From assembly GCA_009760855.2 (NCBI GenBank), contig WPIO01000016.1, positions 5,167,001-5,231,000 on the forward strand: 64,000 nt of DNA, read 5' to 3'. How positions within the stretch are numbered: position 1 is the stretch's first letter; every line of letters begins with the position of its first letter. The DNA comes from Cristatella mucedo. Taxonomy: Eukaryota > Bryozoa > Phylactolaemata > Cristatellidae. The position numbers were made by a program, and so were the translations under genes. Shown piece by piece: positions 34,351-47,202 of the stretch. The notes beneath the pieces were generated by a model. The model ran no database searches and was not told the origin of the DNA. It saw nothing but the letters and a program-made list of their open reading frames with translations.

Positions 34351-35994
34351 CTACTATAGCCTCCCTAACCACGCAAGTAAACTGGTTTTGTGCAATAAAA
34401 CTGAGCGACTGGGTTCACTTGTATCTCCAGCGGCAGACGAGTGAATACGAATTGTGCGCTGTTAGGCTCTTGCCCTGCGACATTGTAGAGGGGTGAGGCA
34501 GCGGCGAGACGTGACGCCTCACACGTGACGCGACCGTCTGCTTCGAAAGCTTATCGCCAGCTTTCGTGCAGCTGGGCCGAAACGCAACTACTTCGGCGTC
34601 GGCTCTGTCGAGGAAGGACTAGCTCGATCGCACACTGCCCCTTTGTCTTAGCCGTTAGGTTAAGGCACTCGCAGAGTCGTCGCCCCGGGTCGTCAGTTGG
34701 ATTCCTACTGCGGAAAATTCATTCGCTATTGCCCACTGCAAGAGGGGGTGATACTTATCAATCAAAGCGAGAAAATCCTTCCGTCGCGTCCGTCACCCGT
34801 CGCACACTTACGTCACGCGGCTTATGTGCAGTATTGCATTTCTACTATCACTCAGTTAAGTGAGTCCCCAGACTCACTCAACGTAATCCCTATTAATTAA
34901 ATCAAGAAAGTCTGTCCTTTCCTCCGTCACGAGGCAAGGCGGTGCACTTGTGTCACGTGGTCTTCGCATCACGCTCAGCGAAGCGAGTCCAGAGGTTCAC
35001 TCGCTGACAAAAACCCAAGAGTACCAAGAGGTAATAGATGTGCAAATTTGAATACAGCATTGTATTTCTATTATGAATCAGCGAATTGAGTCCATATGCT
35101 CACTCGTAGCAGTTAAGGTACTTCTGCCGCTACATAAATGAGGCCGTTGAATCAGCTAATACTTACTTTCTGTTTTCAATTTCGGACGATGGGCGTCAGA
35201 CCCGCAGCCAGAAACGTTTTCTGTCAATTAACCTTGACCTTTACCTAGCTCAGCCATAAGACAGAGAAGGTGATTTGGTGTTTCCGCTGTGTCGATGAGC
35301 CCGCGGAGCGTTGTTTTCCGATTTGACTGGAAATACGAAAATCGTTGAGGTGTGTGACTGTAATTGTAGCGCCCGCTTTCAATAAACGTTTAAAATCAAT
35401 TGGTCCGCTGTTGCCTCGCTCGGCATGCCGGAAGTGCCTGAAGGCCTTGTCGATGGCGAAAATACGCCACGACTCCAAAATGAGACGCCCCCCGCCGCCG
35501 CCGCTAGCGGTACATCGCGAGGCAGTTCGCGAAATTTGAGTAGACTGAGTCCGCTTAGCTGACGGAAACTACTGCGATCGAAACCTGTTTGAGAAACAAT
35601 TCACCGGAAAGTCACGCAAAGTTCTCACGCCAAATGCCGGAGGCGGCGGTACCGGCGGTCACTCGGTCGTCTGCTGCCGAGCTTTCTGGGACGACTTTTT
35701 TCGCGACACTTTCCGCCGAGCGCAGCCGAGTTTCGGCTGCGCTCGGCTCCTCGCCTTGGCCTCCCCTCCCCCCTCAGTCTCCCGAGGATTTGAGGTTCGT
35801 GCCAGGTATACGTAACTGATTAGATTCCAAAAATATGGCGATACCACTCTTAGCCATGGCGGGGAATACCAAAGTAAAGTAGATATTGATTGCTTCAAAG
35901 CTTCACATTTGAGCGGCAGACAGCCCCGTCGTCTCTCAACCCCGCTTGCAGTAGGCATGTGCGAGAGAACAAAAGGAAACAGACAAAACGTCAG
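34351..35994. other. No gene recognised; about 227-bp period repeat
   Basis: Two diverged segments, around 34829 and 35056 (CAGTATTGCATTTCTACTAT / CAGCATTGTATTTCTATTAT), each followed by TGAGTCC ... CTCACT. A minus-strand open stretch at 35245-35478 reads SWRIFAIDKAFRHFRHAERG but lacks a Met, splice signals or a known family. Confidence 0.4.
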
Positions 35995-36165
35995 GACTGA
36001 TTTAACAGTCACATTTATATATCGGCTGAAGAGCCTCCACGGCCTATTCGTCATCGCCTGCTGGCACTGGTCAATAAAGAATCGGCCACTGCTGGACTTG
36101 AACCCACGACCTGAGTCGTGAAGATCGAGCGCCTTCGCCCCCGGGCTACGATCCGGGGCTGAATA
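35995..36165 (-). mobile_element. SINE family 2-like copy
   Basis: Minus strand: GGTCGTGGGTTCAAGTCCAG (B box) and the tail ATGTGACTGTTAAATCAG. Confidence 0.55.
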
Positions 36166-36427
36166 CTCATTGCACGATTCGAACCTGGAAACGAGCAGGA
36201 TCGCGAAGCGATCGCCAGGATCGCGAAGTGCCAGCGCGTTGCCGTGAGTCGGACGCCCGTCGCTTGGTCGCCAGCACTACCAGCTAACACCACCATAGTT
36301 GTAAGACGTATTTTTGAAATTGTATTGCGGAGTAGTGTGCGGCGTGTACGGTGGATAAAGGTGCAGAATCCTAAATGAATACTCTCAAGAATATTCAGGG
36401 CGTCTGCGTTTCACACCGGAGTACCTC

Positions 36428-36540
36428 GGGGCCCGGGGCGGGGACCGGGCGGGGTCCGGGGGCCGGGGGCCGGGGGCGGTGGCCGGCGGCCGGCGGCCGG
36501 GCGATGGCCGGGGCGGGGCCTGGGGGCTGGAGCCGGGCGG
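36428..36540. repeat. G-rich low-complexity tract
   Basis: GGGGCGGGG, CCGGGGGCCGGGGGC and GGCCGGCGGCC blocks on the plus strand; many runs of three or more G. Confidence 0.9.
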
Positions 36541-37196
36541 GAAGCTTTCACCGCACCCGCAGCAGTGGGCAGCACTGAATCGCCCGCATCGGAACCTGTT
36601 TCCATAGTTAGAATTCTGACTTATATGACCTTGTCACCTCGCCGGGTAGTGAGAGCTGGCTCTGAAATAAAGGCTAGCACGGTGCCCAACAACCACTCGC
36701 TCGCGAAGACTCGCTGACGTGCACCGAAGGCCAGACGCATCAAGCATCCGACGGGATTGACTTCGCAGCCTTCACGGCCTTGCATGCTCCCGAGGCGCGG
36801 CGCATGGCGTGACGGCGCGACGCCGTGGCTTCGCTACGAGAGGCGTGCGCGCCACGGCCGCCATGTCTGTCTGGACTCAGAACTCAAGGCCGCAAACGCA
36901 GCGCTCGCGGCGGCGCCGCAGTGTCGGCCGACGCCAGCGACGAGGCGACTGACGCTCTGGAAGCCTTGGAGTCGCCCTGCTTGTTACTCGTCGGTGCAGT
37001 CCAATGCGCGCAGTCACGCCAATGAAAGTGAAACGCGACGGCGAAGAAGAAGAAGAAGAAGGGCGCCCGACCGAAATCTACAATTTCAACTCCATACCCA
37101 TAATGCGGAACAGTGTATTTGACGGAAGTGACGGAAGCGTCGCTGGCCACTCAGCAGCGGCAGCGACGTACCGCAACTCTCGCAGGGCTGAGCGGC

Positions 37197-37470
37197 GCTG
37201 GAGCGGCTCAGGAGCGCAGCTCTGGAGCGCGGCTCTGGAGCGCGGCTCTGGAGCGCGGCTCTGGAGCGCGGCTCTGGAGCGCGGCTCTGGAGCGCGGCTC
37301 TGGAGCGCGGCTCTGGAGCGCGGCTCTGGAGCGCGGCTCTGGAGCGCGGCTCTGGAGCGCGGCTCTGGAGCGCGGCTCTGGAGCGCCGCTCTGGAGCGCC
37401 GCTCTGGAGCGCCGCTCTGGAGCGCCGCTCTGGAGCACCGCTCTGGAGCGCCGCTCCAGAGCCGCTCAGC
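37197..37470. repeat. 13-bp minisatellite
   Basis: About 20 copies of CTCTGGAGCGCGG, the last few with GCCG instead of GCGG, flanked by reversed fragments (GCTCCAGAGCC). Thirteen is not a multiple of three and the unit has no stop in any frame, so long meaningless open frames appear on both strands. Confidence 0.97.
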
Positions 37471-37589
37471 TCCAATGACGCAGCTCCGAGCGTGTCGCGT
37501 GTCTGCGGATTTTATGGGGCCTCTGAAATACATGGTCGCACAATCGTCGGTTCTTAGCCTTTGTAATTCTTGATCGACGAATATAATAA

Positions 37590-37732
37590 CTTGGTCAGTC
37601 ATTTGTTTATCAAGCCCGATATTGCTCGCCATTCAATTGCGTCTCCCGTTGCAGCAAATTTAAAGCGCCTAGAAAGAGATTGAGTTCTCTGAGGACGCAT
37701 TACCAAGTGCAGTATTATTATTATTATCATTA
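37590..37732 (+). mobile_element. LINE family A 3' terminal fragment
   Basis: CCATTCAATTGCGTCTCC, then AAGCGCCTAGAAAGAGATTG, GAGGACGCATTACC and ATT repeats. Confidence 0.75.
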
Positions 37733-38638
37733 GAATCAGGTGCTGATTAAGCACGCGCTGCCTTATCGGCTGCGAGTCATCTTTGCACGCTTAAGACAGG
37801 CTACTCTGTTCGAGTCGCAAGGTAAGAAAACGTCAAAACAATAATCGCCGAACGGAAGCGAGCACTCGCTCATCCATCTTAGCTCTAGAGAACTCTGTGA
37901 ACCTCAGCGCGTCAGACAGAAAGCACGGCACCCAAAACGAGCGGATCGGAAGACGTAATGCCTCTGTCATGTCTCATTCTGGAACGCACGCTCTCTCACT
38001 TGGCACCTCATCTTTGATGCCATGCGTTTTACGCGACCGCTTGGAATTAATCTACTGATCTCTTTGATTTAGCAGATTTTGCCCGGCTGGTTTACAAAGC
38101 CACGCTTGTTGCTCTGATTTCGCGTTCCCTTTTCTTGGTTGTGACTCATATTCACATTCTGTTACTCGTATAACAGCAGCGATCGGCGGACCAAAAGTGT
38201 CTCAAAGAGCGTGCAGAACTTCGTGTCGAAACGATGACTGTGTGGACCCTCTTTTAAATGACAACATTTCGCAGCATGTTTTGGTATTAGTTGTTCGAAC
38301 TGCCGCTTATGCAGTGCGTCGTTGCTGGTATTTTGCTTTCGCATATTGGGGCCACCATTGCATAGCTAAGTGGCCGATATACTTTTATCCTGCATGCTGC
38401 TGAATGCCTCTCTGTAGCAACTATTTCCCGATCGTACATGCCGCTAATGCATACTCGCGTTCCCCCAATAACCATGTCACCTAGAAGACTCTTCAAAAAT
38501 TCACTTTGGCTTCATCATGCACTCTTTCACCGGAATATAACGTCTTCTTAAACTGTATGCTACTTAAGCATTCTTGTTCTGAGGTCATTCTGTAGCCTTC
38601 AGTTTTTCTGCGCTTTTAAACGCGGATATTTGGTATAC

Positions 38639-38736
<98 letters not shown>

Positions 38737-39595
38737 GTGCCGGCGCGTTCGTGCGTATAAGAACATTGAAACAATCTTAATAATGAATAAACTAGTGAAT
38801 TTTTCGAATGGATTATTTGCACGAGTACAGACTCTGATCTAATCCGAATCAAAAGAAGGTTGGTTTACTCCCCTAATACATCTGGCTATGGCGTCGATAG
38901 CGGTCAAATAAAGGTCAAGGTTGATGAATTCATCAGCTTGACTGATGTAGTGGCAGGATGAGCCTTCGCTAACACCCGAACCGCTTGCATTGGGTGATAA
39001 TTAATACATAATAAATAATAATAATCTTATGTAATAAAAAATAAGTGGGTAGAATCAAAGTAAGCACCAGGATTTTTCATCCGGGGCCGCGTGTCGTGCA
39101 AAACTATTTCGCGAACACAGTCGCTCGGTTGTATGGGACACGCATTCGGCAGTTGCTCGTCAACTGGGAGTAGGACCTAGTTTCACTGTTGGCCACGGTC
39201 GCAGCGGCGTCCTCCTCGAAGTGCTACGAAATAGCACCGTTCAGGAAATCGGCCCTAAGGAGTAATGTGCTTGGCAGTGGGATACTGAGAAATCAGTTCG
39301 CAGTGCAATTTCTTAAATAAAGAGGACCTACAAAAAATCCATCCCCACACCCCCGCCAGCCTAACCCTGCCGCAGCAGCTCCTGCCTCGACGCAGTAGAC
39401 GGGGGACGTCTCAGGTCGTTAGCCCCACCCGCCCACACCACACCCACACCCCCACCCGCTAAGCACGGAGCAAAGGCCTCCCGACCAACAGTGAGCGCAC
39501 TCAGTCGCCCGGGTTTGGGCAGGAGGCCTGGAGAAGGACTGCCTCGGGAAAAAAATTACTATATTTCATTCTTTTAACGCCCCAAAGAACTTAAT
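37733..39595. other. No gene; (TA)n(TG)n at 38637-38740
   Basis: Anonymous sequence around a compound (AT)(GT) microsatellite; an ACCCCCACACC-rich patch near 39345-39460. Confidence 0.5.
38637..38740. repeat. (AT)n(GT)n microsatellite
   Basis: ATATAT followed by about 45 GT units with rare interruptions. Confidence 0.97.
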
Positions 39596-39599
39596 ATCT

Positions 39600-39860
39600 A
39601 TTCGGGAGATAATTGAACAGCCTCTTTTGTATAGCGACAGAACAGCCTCGATGGCTGTCGCCACCGCTTGCAGCGGCGATAAAGGATCACCCACCGCAAG
39701 ATTGGATTCCACGACCTCGGGACCTAGGTCATGAAAAGCAACCGCCTTACCTAGTCCACAGCCTCTGTTGTCAAATACTTTCACCTTGATCTTGATCGAG
39801 GCGTGCACCTCGACCGCTCGAACTAGGTCGTGAAGTGTCAGTACTTTAGCGCTGGGCCAA
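39600..39860 (-). mobile_element. SINE 2 nested in or fused to SINE 1
   Basis: Minus strand: a SINE-1-like stretch (TCAAGGTGAAAGTATTTGAC) leads directly into SINE 2 (TAAGGCGGTTGCTTTTCATG, CGCTGCAAGCGGTGGCG). Same order as at 19262-19570. Confidence 0.6.
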
Positions 39861-39939
39861 AACCTATACGCAATACTTAAGCGATGCCTGGATTACCGGC
39901 GTCACCGCGCAGCTACATGCCTGGAACTCATAACCGACA

Positions 39940-40205
39940 AACGTCATAACGTCCCCTAGCATGACCGCATTTAAAAAGAAGCTTAAAACGCACCTTCTCT
40001 CTTATTACAGCATTTGGTGAGTCTTTGCGATTCACCTTTCGCGTGCACGTACTTATCTGCTCGTGCCTGCTGCTTGCTGTTGCCAGCTGCTTGCTGATGT
40101 TACCCGCCAAACATTTGGCCATGCTTTACATGCAGCATCTGTAAAGTGCCGTGAGACAGATTCAGCTCTCTGACGGGGCTATACAAATTTATTATTGTTA
40201 TTATA
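39940..40205 (+). mobile_element. LINE family A 3' end
   Basis: AACGTCCCCTAGCATGACC through GTAAAGTGCCGTGAGACAG and a short ATT tail. Confidence 0.7.
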
Positions 40206-40504
40206 TCCGGGTAGTCTCCCTACCTCACTTCCGCGGTCGCTTTCGCCTACGCGTGAGCGTAAACTGCTTCAAAAACGTAAAAGTGCGCGCGGTAGCTACC
40301 ATCCGAGTGACTCGCATTTACCCGTCGTGCGGTCGCAGCGCAGCTGGCAAACTTCCACGTGCCTTTAGCTACCGCTAGCGTTGTCAGAGGCCGCTCGCAA
40401 CCGCGTGGGCATTCGAGCACCCACGCCACGACACCCACGCCGCCATTTTCCGCATGAGGCGCCGTAGATCGCCGCGTCGTAACGGCGGCGAAAGCTAGAC
40501 CAGC

Positions 40505-41012
40505 CGAATAATTATGGCGCTGTTAGTTATTATTCGCGAATGTGCGATTGTGCGATGGTTTATCGCCGAGGCCGTATAAAAGTCCAGCGCCCTGAGATAG
40601 GCAGGGCATTGAGGATTCAAGACTCGCTCGAGCCATTGCAGCGTTGCAGCGTTGCAGCTGTTTGAAGCTCTAGGCCAGGTAGACCGTTGGCGTACGTCAC
40701 GGCCACTGTTGAACGCCTAAATCTAAATCTAACCATCAGCTGCTGCTGTTAAATAGACTTGTCTGCATCGCGGATACGGACTCGATATGCTACGGTAGGG
40801 GGCGCTCGTCATCGCTGCCGGCTTTCCACCACTGTCGGCATACGCCGGCGTGCATTGATGCAGCACCTACAAGTAGCTAGCCGTGCTATAAGGTTCAGGC
40901 GTTACCGGTATTCGTCCCGAACCAACTGAGACTAGCACCGCTGGCTACGAACGGTGCGCTTGCAGCTTGCGCTCTGATCGACCGTACGAGGAAGTTGCAC
41001 ATCGCGTTTGTA
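40505..41012 (+). mobile_element. TATA-box-bearing dispersed repeat, copy 2 (possible solo LTR)
   Basis: Matches 29705-30122 at both ends, including GTATAAAAG followed by CCCTGAGATAGGCAGG and a terminus TTTGTAACA. It has roughly 100 extra bases in the middle. No reverse transcriptase or gag-like reading frame lies next to it. Confidence 0.55.
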
Positions 41013-41494
41013 ACAGCGTGCACACGCTTCATTGAAATGAAATATTCTTTTCGATTGCATGCATGCGTACTTCTAACGAATCGTCAATCCAAGAGAGGAT
41101 TCAAGCGGAGTCCTAAAGTCGGCTCACTTTGCACTTGCGCTTGCGAGTAGCCGCAGCAGCAATTATGCGCCGTGGCCTGACCTTGACATGTAGGCTCTGA
41201 CCTGTCGATGTTCACATAGAGCAGCTCACCCGCAATATATATATGCCGCTGGCGTGACGCCCTGAGAAAACTAGAAAACTAGATCTCATTTATAGGCGCT
41301 GCAGACGTGCCGGAAAGGAAGCTGCTTTCTTAGCGATCGCGCGTCAGCTGACCGTAGGCAGTAACTAAAGACAATTCACCGCACTGACAAAGCCAAAGCT
41401 GCGAGACTTTACATCGTCAGGGGTCAAGGCCTTGACGTCAGTCGCTAGTGGTGTCAAAGCTTTTTTACAAGCATGAGAGCTTACAGCGCTGTTG

Positions 41495-41797
41495 TGCTAC
41501 TGCTGTGCTTCTTACGCAACGACATCTACTCTCCAACTGCCGACTGTGGCACATCTTTTTCAGCGGTCCTGAGCTGCTACTTCTATGCTACTCACTACCT
41601 CAACTGCTCTCCTGACTCTGCTGTGCTTCCCACTTTCTCTTTGTTGCGTGAGACGAAGTCTGTTGGCTACCGAATGCGTACCGAAAGCCACTTAGGCTGT
41701 GAGTGCGCTATACAAAACTCTCCTGCGTAACACCCACATTGTCTTTATGACTTTGTGGAGTCACAGACGGAGATACATTACATTACATTACATTACT
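41495..41797 (+). mobile_element. LINE family B 3' end
   Basis: Open in one frame: LRNDIYSPTADCGTSF, SLLRETKSVGYRMRTESHLG. It ends GTGGAGTCACAGACGGAG followed by ATTAC pentamers. It is the clearest 3' terminus of family B in the window. Confidence 0.78.
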
Positions 41798-41901
41798 CCG
41801 GCGCCGGCAGATCTCGTAGACTCTACGACGTAGAGTCTCACGGAGGCGCAAGCCTGGACGTAAGCGATTAGAGAGACTCACATTTTATTCATTTCACAAC
41901 T

Positions 41902-41904
<3 letters not shown>

Positions 41905-41961
<57 letters not shown>

Positions 41962-41983
41962 TGTGTATGTGTGTGTGCGTATG

Positions 41984-42015
<32 letters not shown>

Positions 42016-42042
42016 CGTGTGTGTGTGCGTGTGTGAGAGAGA
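41905..42042. repeat. (TA)n(TG)n microsatellite
   Basis: ATATAT then TG/TGCG dinucleotides and a GAGA end. Confidence 0.97.
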
Positions 42043-42189
42043 GAGTCTTGAATTGGGAAACGCCCCTAATTTGGGGAATATCCCGAGTCGGGGACAATCC
42101 CAGAGTCCGGTGTAATCTGGAGCCCGGTAATAAACCGGACGTTAGTGGCAGTATGCAAAGCTCCATTAGTCGCATAAACTTGTGCGGCA

Positions 42190-42720
42190 TGTGCGGCATT
42201 CGCACGAATCCCAAATCAGCAGGCGCACACAACGGCACGGTCTCGAAAAGCTGGCTCCAGGCACAGCTGACAGTCTTGAGTCAGAAGATAACCACTCGAA
42301 GCTGATATTGAAGTATTTCCGATAGTTAGGCCGCAGCAATGGAATGGAGAGACGTTGCAGTGAGTGATACATTCTGGAAGTTGGCACATTGTTGATGAGA
42401 AGCCAATACACCGGTCGATGCTGCCTTCATGGTGCCACTGCGGCAGCTGTGACGCTTGCGATCGACAAACCTGGCTGCAGAGGTTTGCCTCAACTGTAGG
42501 CGTCATATTGGGCGAGCAGAAAATGTCAGCGAGTGGTGAGCTACTCAAATCTAGATGTCAAAAATGCCTGGATCAGCTCGCTTGGCTGCGGTATCCTTGT
42601 CTAAGAGACGCGAGTTTTTTCGCTGCAGTGGCCAATTGAAAGTAAGCCGACTTGACTGTAGACTCGCATTGGTCATCTAGTTCAAGGTTACTTTAGGGCT
42701 TGTCACCTAGAGATCATGCA
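42190..42720 (-). mobile_element. Highly degenerate LINE family A fragment
   Basis: Order of weak matches follows 7130-7630: CGATCGACAAACCTGGCTGC ~ the HCRER/LVC region, GCGGTATCCTTGTCTAAGAG ~ 7512-7530, CATTGGTCATCTAG ~ the SSL region. Confidence 0.5.
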
Positions 42721-42999
42721 GGTTGTATAGGAGATATGCTGGCCGAGCATATTTTCACGGTCAGTTGTTCCAATTTCTCAGGAATATTGGATTGCGCCTC
42801 AGCTGGTAAGTTGGTTTAATCGCCATTTAATTTGAGGGACAGCTTGCGGGTGTCACATTATTTAGGGACTGCTGAATATTGTTAAGACCTGCTAGGCTGT
42901 TCACGCCGGCACGCATCTGCTAATTACAAGCGCCAAATGTTTTGGTAGATGATTTAACGGCGGCGAAATGCAAAATAGACGCGGTGTCACCATCTCAGT

Positions 43000-44278
43000 C
43001 TAGCGGTCCCATCTCAGCCGGAGACTCCAGAGTATCGATGTGAGTAAACAAAGATCACAAGAAGTATCTCTGAAATATGGGGTACCTCAGGGCTCCATGC
43101 TCAATCCCGTTTGTTTCCCGGTTTATACTCTCCCTCTTGCCGATTTGATTGGCAAGCACAATCTAGGCTTTCACTTCTATGCGGATGACACTCAGTTGTA
43201 CCTCTGCTTTGATCCTTCCCACTCCTCCAGCACGTCGAATTCTCTCAACTCGCTTGCTGCATGTAGCATGTATTGATGACATCTGCACATGGATGGCAGC
43301 AAATTTTCTTAAATTAAATGATGATAAAACCAACTTACTAGTTATGGGAAAACAAAGTGTGTCAGAAATTAGAAATGCTAACGCTCAAAATTGGCTCTGC
43401 CAGCATATCCCCTGCTGAATCAGCTCGAAATCTCGGTGTCATGTTCCAAAGTGACTTTTTGTTAGACGACCACATCAGGTCCACAATCTAGTCTGCCTAC
43501 TTTCAACTACATAACGTCTCTAAAATTTGGGCTTGTTTAGATAAGGATATTATATCTTAATTGGTCCATGCATTTGTGACATCTTTTCTTGACTTCTGTA
43601 ACTCACTGCTTGCTGGCCTACAGGTATAAGCAATCAGGCACTTACAGCTGGTGCAAAACTCTGCAGCTAGGCTTGTCTGTCGTGAGCGTCGCAGTTGCCG
43701 CGTCACACCACTTCTCGCTGACCTGCACTGGCTACCTATCAAGAAACAGATCGACTTCAAGGTTTTGTCGCTCACTTTTAGGTCCCTTCATTCTTTGGCT
43801 CCAGCCTACCTATCAGATCTACTTTCCGGCCAGGCCAAGCATCGTACCACCAGCTTTTCGCAAACTAACTGTTTACCTATACCTCGTACAAACCTCAAAT
43901 CTTTTGGCGACCGTGTATTTTCTTCGTATGCCCAAAAAGCCTAGAACTCGGGCCCGACTTACGTTACGACATCTCCTGACTTGACTACATTTAAAGAAAT
44001 TAAAAACGCACCTATTTATGACAGCATTTAGTGGGTCCCTGTGATTCATCCTTTAGGTGTTCATGCGTGCTGACACTGTTGCATGCTGCCACTAACCACA
44101 CTTGCATGCTGACCGTGTGCATGTTATCCCTAAGCATGTTATTCATGTTTATCAAGCATGATACCATTCACCGTTCGATCGCGTTTTCCTTTGCAGCAAA
44201 TGTAAAGCGCCTAGAAAGAGATTGAGTTCTCTGAGGTCGCTATATCACGTGCTTTATTATCACTATTTTTACCATGTT
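43000..44278 (+). mobile_element. LINE family A, RT through 3' end
   Basis: The best-preserved plus-strand copy. Encodes LKYGVPQGSMLNPVCF, LPLADLIGKHNLGF and HFYADDTQLYL (RT YADD core), LLADLHWLPIKKQIDFKVL and SLTFRSLHSLAPAYLSDLL, across several frameshifts. It ends with the AAGCGCCTAGAAAGAGATTG hairpin region. 5' truncated. Confidence 0.85.
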
Positions 44279-46375
44279 GTAATCGATAATGATCTCGCTA
44301 AGAAGTCGTGCGACAAAAAAAGGAAAAATTAGTCAGTGCCAGGTCTTGGTAAATGTTAGGCCACGGGGAAATCAATTTCCATTTAGGCTGGCAGGGAAGC
44401 AGGGCACCTATAAGTAGGCCTCTGCACGGACAGCTGGTACAACGCTCGCACTTTGTCATCGCCAAAATCCCTCGCTACATCCGCTATCAGACCTAGTGAC
44501 TTTCAAAGTCCAAATAGTAGCTAGAATTTGTAGCAAACTTTCACTCTTTCGAAGCGCTCGCAGCTTTAGCTCACGTTCTTTCTGCACTTTCGGCGGTTGC
44601 TGCGCAGCCACGGAGGGACGGCCGCCAGCTCTACCATCGATGGAGAGATCCTGGACAGGGCCAAGGCCCAGGTCTTGCACGGCGTCTACTTATCCCAGCA
44701 AAGTCTCGGCTCAAGTCGGACCTTACGTGCCGCGCATCGTACTGACTAAAATAAAAACGGCTTGCGGACAGGTGGCGCTAACTGGCACGCGGGACCGAGG
44801 AGATCACGGAGCGTGACGTCTCAGCGGACGCAGAGACGTCACGGCTTCGTACTCCATCTCTCGTACTCCATTTTACTACTTCGCCACACTTCATGCGCGC
44901 CGATTGTGCTCCAGGCGCGGCCGAATTGCGGTGGAGTTGTACCCCCCCCCGCGAGCTCTCGTTAGACGGACGCGCTTGGGAGTCGCTGCACAGTCATCGC
45001 CGCCACGTGCTCGGACCTCTGCACACGCCCCACGCACCAGCCTCGCCTAGCAGAGACCTCTCTGCGCCTGAGAACGTCGAGCCAGCTTTACTGACTTCGC
45101 ACTCTACAGGGAGGGGGGGTTAGGCCACGGTCGACCGCGAGCTTGACCGCTAGCTCTAGCGTGCCTTCCGACAATTTCTAACCAATAACCGCGCGTTGTC
45201 CACACGGCGTGCCCTCTGACGGGTGCGAGCGCTCGCGAACGCACGCGCGCAGTCTCGCGAACGCGCGCGCGCTCGCGCTTTAGAATCCACGAACGGGAAG
45301 CTCTGTCTTGCGGTGTGCATTCTCGATCCGTCTAGTTGTGAAAACTGCTCCTCGAGTTCCTCGAGCTTCAGACGCTCGCCAACGCCAACGCAACGAAACG
45401 AGCGCGCGCTAGCCAGGCTTGTCCACTCGGCGGCGCTCTGTTAACGGCTGAACCCTCCGGACGGCCTTGCCCGGTGCGCTTGCCGCGAATTGCGCTTGCG
45501 GCGCGGGCGCAGCCTAGAATTCGTTAAGGCGGACTGAGTTATCTGAAGGGATTGCAGTACAGTCGATCGCGTTCGGCGGTGTGGGTGGCACTCGCATTTT
45601 TTCCTTTTTGCCGACTCAGTAAGGCGGCCTGCCGATCCCTCCTCGTCACTCCTTTGTTATTTGGAAGATCGGGGGCGCAGACTCGCAAAAGCGCGCGAAA
45701 CGCGGGCTCTCCTAAGCGTACCCGTCGGGCTTTAGTCGCGACAAAGACCGCGGTGCAGGGACGGCGACTGCGATGGCTCCGACCAGGTAGCGAGGTTAAA
45801 CGTGGTTGTGGTCGGTGCACATTAGTGGAACGAACAGGGAACAGACGGTTGTGAGCAAGAACAAGTGGACGGAACCTTTCAAATAGCCGAACGGTGTTGC
45901 CGATCCGGCGGCGGCGGCAAAGTTGAGCACCGGCGTCTCAAGACGTTTTTGTCTGCCGATACCCCAGGCGCCGTGCGTTTTCACGAGCAAGTCACGAGTC
46001 CTGGACACGGGCTGACTTACAAATCGCATTGGAACTCGGCTTCTCGGAAGTTAAGAGCCGCAGGAGAGGGGCGATGGCGGCGGTCAGCGCCTACGCATTA
46101 GCCCGTGCATCGACCGACGTCGCGAGGGGCAAATCATCAAATGCCGGCATATTAAATCCGCCAGATTATGACTGCCATGTGTTAGTGTCTCGTTTCCTAA
46201 ATTATAACGCCCAGGGAAAAGATCTACGCCCAATGCAGCGTTCATTCGAATGCTGCACAATAGGCAGCGCTTTGCACTCCAGGAGCTACGGGTGACTTTG
46301 GCATTTGAGCTGAGGTGCTCACGGCCGTTGAGCCCTACTTGAGTTATTGCACCAAATCGCCTCAGTTTTACGCGT
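44279..46375. other. No gene recognised in GC-rich stretch
   Basis: GC-rich, CpG-rich (44800-46000) with several open frames of Arg/Ala/Ser composition. A minus-strand frame at 44456-44680 (KVQKERELKLRALRKSESLL) is protein-like but unsupported by splice sites or family. Confidence 0.4.
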
Positions 46376-46675
46376 GTGACAGTTCCTGCCACAATTCTTT
46401 TGCAACGACACTTACTCTCCTGCTGCCGACCATGGCACTTCCTGTCCAGCCGTCCTGAGCTGCTACTTCCATGCTACTCACTACCTCAACTGCTCTCTGG
46501 ACTCTGCTATGCTTTCCACTTCCTCCTTGCTTCGCGAGATGAAGTCTGCTGGCCACCGAATAAGCACTGAAAGCCGCTTCGGCTTTCAGTGCGCCACAGA
46601 AAGCTCTCCTGCACAACACCCACATAGTCTGTGTGTCTGTGTGGAGGCACAGACGGAGATACATTGGATTGCATC
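46376..46675 (+). mobile_element. LINE family B 3' end
   Basis: Matches 41495-41790 (TGCTACTTCCATGCTACTCA, GAGGCACAGACGGAGATACA). The terminal pentamer array is lost. Confidence 0.75.
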
Positions 46676-47109
46676 CCATCTGTGCGGTGTAATCCAATAG
46701 CTTGCCGAATGCTTCACGGACCAGAGCAGAGACTTTTTTCATTGCGAGTTCGGCTCCGTTTCTAGATCACTGCAAGACTTCATTTCCGACTCCTGTCCAA
46801 TAAGCAATGCCGTGCACGTCCGTGACTGCAGAAACTCGAGCTCCACGACGCTTGATGACGCGCACGGCCATCAATACTCGTCGCCCAGGCGCGTCGCTCC
46901 GAGAAGGCGGCACGTCGCTCCGAGCGCAGCAGCACGACCTCGGCATTCCCGTGGGCCTGGCTCCCTTCGAATGATCCGCGCTCAGCGGATCGGCGCGACG
47001 CTCTCGCTGGCGCGCCGCGAAGCGTGGCCCGCTGCTTCGCAGGCTGCCTTGGCGAGAGCGCCTGACGAATCAAGATCGGAGACGGTTCACACCGATTCAA
47101 GTACTAATC

Positions 47110-47115
47110 TTTATT
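47110..47115 (-). terminator. Candidate poly(A) signal downstream of opsin
   Basis: AATAAA on the minus strand about 620 bases past the opsin stop codon; it is the only one I noted in this flank. If used, the 15-bp minisatellite at 47203-47490 would be inside the 3' untranslated region. Confidence 0.3.
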
Positions 47116-47202
47116 AAAATCTCGTGGGCGCATTTCGATCGCTAATTCGAGTTAGAATGATATCGCCGTTCTGCGCAGACTGCGGTCACTGACTGCTGTC
47201 AT

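Noticed and set aside
37004..37632. Four overlapping 76-189 codon frames on both strands
   Set aside because: A 13-bp stop-free repeat creates open frames in every register; no gene.
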